NCBI GenBank assembly: GCA_902488725.1
Contig: CABTXO010000047.1
Span: 1-9,209, forward strand
Length of the DNA stretch: 9,209 bases
Direction: 5' to 3'
DNA from: an uncultured Bacteroidales bacterium
GTDB taxonomy: Bacteria; Bacteroidota; Bacteroidia; Bacteroidales; UBA932
A program made the translations under genes and the position numbers. Below are positions 6,699 through 9,209 of the stretch, piece by piece. The notes below the pieces were generated by a model. It ran no database searches, was not told the origin of the DNA, and was given only the letters and a program-made list of their open reading frames with translations. How positions within the stretch are numbered: the stretch's first letter is position 1; each line of letters begins with the position of its first letter.

Positions 6699-8006
6699 AT
6701 GAAGAACACGTATTTCAAGACTTGGCGGAAGGATTTCATGGGCATCATGGCCCATGAGCTCCGCCAGATATTCACCGACGGGGGCGTTCTGCTGATCTTC
6801 CTCGTGGCCGGCCTGGGCTACCCGCTCCTGTACAACCTCGTGTACCGGAACGGAATCCTGGAGGACACCCCGGTCGCAGTCGTAGACGATGCAGACTGTC
6901 CCGAGAGCCGCCGGTTCATCCGGGAAGTGGATGCCACGCGCGAAGTCCGGATCGCCGGAAAATGCATGAATATGCCGGAAGCGGAAAGGCTGATGCAGGA
7001 ACGCAAGGTCCACGGCATTCTCCGCTTTCCCGCCGATTTCGGAGACAAGCTGGCACGGAAAGAAACCGCGACCCTTTCCCTGTACACAGACATGGGCAGT
7101 TTCCTGTACTACAAGAACGTGCTGATCGCAACGGACTTCGTGATGCTTCACGAAGTCGGCCATATTCAGCTGGAACGTTGCGGACAGGCCGGAATGACGC
7201 AGCAGGAGGCATCCCAGACCGTCAAGCCGCTCGGCTACGAGGAGAACAATCCCTTCAACCGAGCTTTCGACTACCGGATTTTCCTGATCTCTGCCATCCT
7301 GCTGATCATCCTCCAGCAAACGATGTTCTACGGCATGTCGCTGCTGGCCGGAACAGCGCGGGAACGGGACAAGAGTTTCGCCACCCTGAAAGATCGGCTT
7401 GAGGGCAACGGTATCGGCCGGGTCCTGTTCGGCCGCGGAGGGGCATACTGGCTGCTGTACATGGGCATCGGCATGTACATCGCCTTCATCGTACCCGCCA
7501 TCTTCGGCATTCCGCAGCGGGGCAGCTTCTGGAACATCCTCATCCTGACCGGTTTTTTCGTGACCGACTGCGTCTTCTTCAGCATGACTTGGAGCACCTT
7601 GGTCACGCGGCGCGAAAGCGTGTTCCTGCTCTTCCTGGTCATGTCCCCCATCGCCCTGTTCCTGACCGGCTGCATCTGGCCGACCTTCGCGATGCCGAAG
7701 TTCTGGAGATGGGTCTCCTTCCTGTTCCCTTCCACTTTCGGGGTTCAGGGATTCGTCAACCTCAGCACGGCAGGCGGAGATCTCGCGACAGCCCGGGAGC
7801 AGCTGGCCGCACTGACGATTCAGACGGTCGTCTACTACGTGTTCTCCAGCGTGGCCATCTATGCGGAAAATTGGGTGATCAAGCACCGGGCAGCCATTTC
7901 AAAACGACGCGAACGGCTTGCCGTCCGCATCGGAATCGACAGAACGGAGGATGCCCGGATCATCGCCGGGGATCCGCCGGAGAAAGGACAAGGAGGGGAA
8001 ATTTAG
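6699..8006 (+). CDS. ABC-2 type transporter permease, second of pair
   Basis: This 435-residue inner-membrane protein is a diverged partner of the preceding permease and presumably forms a heterodimer with it. It has an N-terminal helix (about 29-48), an extracytoplasmic domain (about 50-190; TPVAVVDDADCPESRRFIREVDAT, VHGILRFPADFGDKLAR) parallel to the first permease's domain, and membrane helices near 193-214, 249-270, 278-296, 306-328 and 373-391. The SPIALFLTGCIWPTFAMPKFWRWVSFLFPSTFGVQGFVNL segment (316-354) matches the conserved C-terminal region of the family. The start at 6699 is set by the AGGAGG at 6687-6692; the gap after the first permease is 10 bases. A hydrophilic tail of about 45 residues after the last helix is longer than the tail of its partner. 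No ATPase gene follows; the operon ends here. Confidence 0.91.
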   Translation: MKNTYFKTWRKDFMGIMAHELRQIFTDGGVLLIFLVAGLGYPLLYNLVYRNGILEDTPVAVVDDADCPESRRFIREVDATREVRIAGKCMNMPEAERLMQERKVHGILRFPADFGDKLARKETATLSLYTDMGSFLYYKNVLIATDFVMLHEVGHIQLERCGQAGMTQQEASQTVKPLGYEENNPFNRAFDYRIFLISAILLIILQQTMFYGMSLLAGTARERDKSFATLKDRLEGNGIGRVLFGRGGAYWLLYMGIGMYIAFIVPAIFGIPQRGSFWNILILTGFFVTDCVFFSMTWSTLVTRRESVFLLFLVMSPIALFLTGCIWPTFAMPKFWRWVSFLFPSTFGVQGFVNLSTAGGDLATAREQLAALTIQTVVYYVFSSVAIYAENWVIKHRAAISKRRERLAVRIGIDRTEDARIIAGDPPEKGQGGEI

Positions 8007-8017
8007 AAATATTCAAA

Positions 8018-8054
8018 ACAAATCCCGGAGACGTTGGTTCGGACCGGGATTTGT
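8018..8054. repeat. 11-bp perfect inverted repeat between the efflux operon and the rubredoxin gene
   Basis: ACAAATCCCGG (8018-8028) is the exact reverse complement of CCGGGATTTGT (8044-8054), with a 15-base spacer. It starts 12 bases after the stop of the last efflux gene and ends two bases before the rubredoxin -7 box. It may be the operon's terminator (the stem is good but the following ACTATCTTT is a poor U tract) or an operator for the rubredoxin promoter. Confidence 0.6.
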
Positions 8055-8064
8055 ACTATCTTTG
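8033..8064 (+). promoter_or_regulatory. Promoter of the rubredoxin gene
   Basis: TATCTTTG (8057-8064) matches the Bacteroidetes -7 box TAnnTTTG exactly, and GTTG (8033-8036) lies 20 bases upstream as a three-of-four match to the -33 box. The inferred start is near 8070, giving a leader of about 24 nt. The -33 element falls in the spacer of the inverted repeat. Confidence 0.6.
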
Positions 8065-8093
8065 CGCAATAACATTTTCAACCTTTTACGATC

Positions 8094-8255
8094 ATGAAAA
8101 AGTACATCTGCAAAGTCTGTGGCTACGAGTATGACCCCCAGGTGGGCGATCCCGACAACGGCATCGCGGCCGGAACCGCTTTTGAAGATCTCCCCGCGGA
8201 CTGGGTCTGCCCTCTCTGCGGCGTCGGAAAAGAGGATTTCGAAGTCGAGGAATAA
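8094..8255 (+). CDS. Rubredoxin
   Basis: This is a complete 53-residue protein, the normal size of a stand-alone rubredoxin. It is a small cytoplasmic iron protein carrying one Fe(Cys)4 centre that passes single electrons, in anaerobes often to enzymes that remove oxygen or peroxide. The four iron ligands are plain: CKVCGY (Cys6, Cys9) and CPLCG (Cys39, Cys42). The family core [28 protein letters not shown] and the acidic end KEDFEVEE also match. The gene has its own promoter just upstream and is separated from the efflux operon by an inverted repeat, so it is probably monocistronic. It converges on the aldolase-like gene with a 55-base gap. Its redox partner is not visible here. Confidence 0.96.
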   Translation: MKKYICKVCGYEYDPQVGDPDNGIAAGTAFEDLPADWVCPLCGVGKEDFEVEE

Positions 8256-8310
8256 TTCCCGAGGTCCGGATTCGCCGCCGGCCGGGACAGGGGGCATCGT
8301 CGCATCCGAC

Positions 8311-9209
8311 TTACGGTTCGCCGATGTGGAATGCGATCCGGAGTTCGTCGATCTGCGTGTCGGTAATCGGCTTGAGTTTGCCCGAAGGGGCTGCCAGGAT
8401 CAGGGAACGGGCGCAGAACTCCGCCACTTCCAGCCGGTCGAAGGTGTTGATGAGTTTGTCTCCGGTGACCACGACGGTGTCGCTTTCCACCATGACGAAC
8501 GGTCTTTTCAAGAGGGCTTCCGCAATGGTTTCCAGATCGCTGCGCTTGTCGACGAGCGGGAAGACGGGCACGTCCTGCAGGAAGATCCAGCTTTCCGGGA
8601 TGGTGCGCACGTCGAACTCGGCTCCCGTCGTGCAGAAGGCCATCAGGGCAGGGGTCAGGGTGAGGATGACGCTGTTCACCTTCGGATTCCGCCGGTAGAT
8701 TTCAGCATGGAGGGCCAGTGCCGCAGAGGCCTGTTTGCCGGGTTCGGCCCTTCCGCCGCAGACCTGCACGATGTCCTCCGGCTCCAGGTTCCAGCGCGGC
8801 AGGTCTTCCGGGGTCACCAGGAAATCATCCCCTTGCAAGCGCACGGAGGCGCTGCCGTACGAAGTTCCCATCAAACCCTGGGTACAGGCCCGATGGACAA
8901 GTCCGCAGAGTTCCGTCCGGAGGGAACGTTCTGCGGAAGGATGTTCCACGGAAGCAAGGGCGCGCTCCGGGATCTCGAGCGCAGCCCGGTGCAGGCGCAG
9001 CTGTTCGTCCGTCAACAGACGCGGGGTCCCCAACGCACGGGCATTCAATAGCGTCCGGGCGCAAAATTCCAGCGATTCGAAGCGGCCGTAGGCATCCGCG
9101 ATGTCGGAGCCGAAGACGACGACCCCGTGGTTCTCCATGATCACGGCCTTGCAATCCGGATTCTCCTGAAAAGCGCCCACGATCTTCTGACCCAGCAACT
9201 CACTGCCCG
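8311..9209 (-). CDS. Tandem class II aldolase/adducin-family protein, N-terminus missing
   Basis: The open frame runs off the right edge; 298 complete codons are visible and the true start lies outside. The first part, about 55 residues, is the end of a class II aldolase domain with VIMENHGVVVFG, whose His (codon 9127-9129) matches the third zinc ligand (His155 of fuculose-phosphate aldolase). A second, complete domain follows (about 8395-8925) with the family fold: TELCGLVHRACTQGL, ASVRL, LHAEIYRRNPKVN and FDRLEVAEFCARS. This second domain has lost the key residues: the HxH pair reads LTL, ENHG reads ESDT, the catalytic Glu position is Ala and the GN of the phosphate loop is GS. If the first domain is intact, the protein could be a sugar-phosphate aldolase or epimerase with a pseudo-enzyme partner domain. 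The substrate is unknown. Confidence 0.85.
   Translation of the reverse strand, partial: GSELLGQKIVGAFQENPDCKAVIMENHGVVVFGSDIADAYGRFESLEFCARTLLNARALGTPRLLTDEQLRLHRAALEIPERALASVEHPSAERSLRTELCGLVHRACTQGLMGTSYGSASVRLQGDDFLVTPEDLPRWNLEPEDIVQVCGGRAEPGKQASAALALHAEIYRRNPKVNSVILTLTPALMAFCTTGAEFDVRTIPESWIFLQDVPVFPLVDKRSDLETIAEALLKRPFVMVESDTVVVTGDKLINTFDRLEVAEFCARSLILAAPSGKLKPITDTQIDELRIAFHIGEP

Noticed and set aside
5378..7886. Two long minus-strand open frames (5378-6775 and 6495-7886) antisense to the permeases
   Set aside because: Their compositions (His, Gln, Glu, Asp and Arg rich, no hydrophobic core) are typical of reverse-strand shadows of membrane-protein genes; the plus-strand frames are certain.
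8264..8288. Possible hairpin GTCCGG/CCGGGAC between the convergent rubredoxin and aldolase genes
   Set aside because: It needs a bulge, and there is no T-rich tract on either strand, so a terminator cannot be supported.
8119..9051. A 310-codon plus-strand frame beginning inside the rubredoxin gene and running antisense to the aldolase gene
   Set aside because: It conflicts with two well-supported genes and has no family-like sequence.

Overview
The window looks like chromosomal DNA from a fairly GC-rich member of the Bacteroidales. Three things point there. The intergenic regions carry Bacteroidetes-type promoter boxes (TAnnTTTG at -7, TTTG-like at -33). Most starts lack a strong Shine-Dalgarno sequence. 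The gene families are a FucP-like MFS transporter beside a ROK kinase, an AraC-controlled TolC/HlyD/ABC-2 efflux set, rubredoxin and a two-domain class II aldolase. Coding DNA is GC-rich and the control regions are clearly AT-rich. I cannot name the genus from sequence alone.

Layout. Positions 1-1537 (minus) hold a sugar-uptake pair: an MFS sugar:proton symporter gene followed 19 bases later by the start of a ROK sugar kinase gene that runs off the left edge. The 1538-1895 gap holds the MFS promoter. It also holds a separate minus-strand unit made of a promoter, a 5' stem-loop and a strong terminator-like hairpin, which looks like a small RNA of about 95 nt or a leader/attenuator. Positions 1896-2810 (minus) encode an AraC-family regulator. 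Across a 165-base control region, a plus-strand operon (2976-8006) encodes a TolC-like outer-membrane protein, an HlyD-like adaptor and two ABC-2 type permeases. No ATPase gene is present. The shared control region carries a 20-bp-spaced direct repeat that is a candidate AraC binding site.

Positions 8094-8255 (plus) encode a 53-residue rubredoxin with its own promoter. An 11-bp perfect inverted repeat lies next to that promoter. From the right edge down to 8311 (minus) runs a class II aldolase/adducin protein with two tandem domains, truncated by the window. Its C-terminal domain has lost every metal-ligand and catalytic residue I could align.

Working together: the MFS/ROK pair would import and phosphorylate a hexose-like sugar. 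The AraC regulator probably controls the divergent tripartite exporter, which would span both membranes once paired with an ATPase encoded elsewhere. Rubredoxin (electron transfer) and the aldolase-like protein are convergent neighbours with no evident link to the exporter. The items most worth a second look are the small-RNA candidate, the degenerate aldolase repeat, the AraC operator candidate, the rubredoxin palindrome and the ATPase-less exporter with a large surface loop in its TolC.
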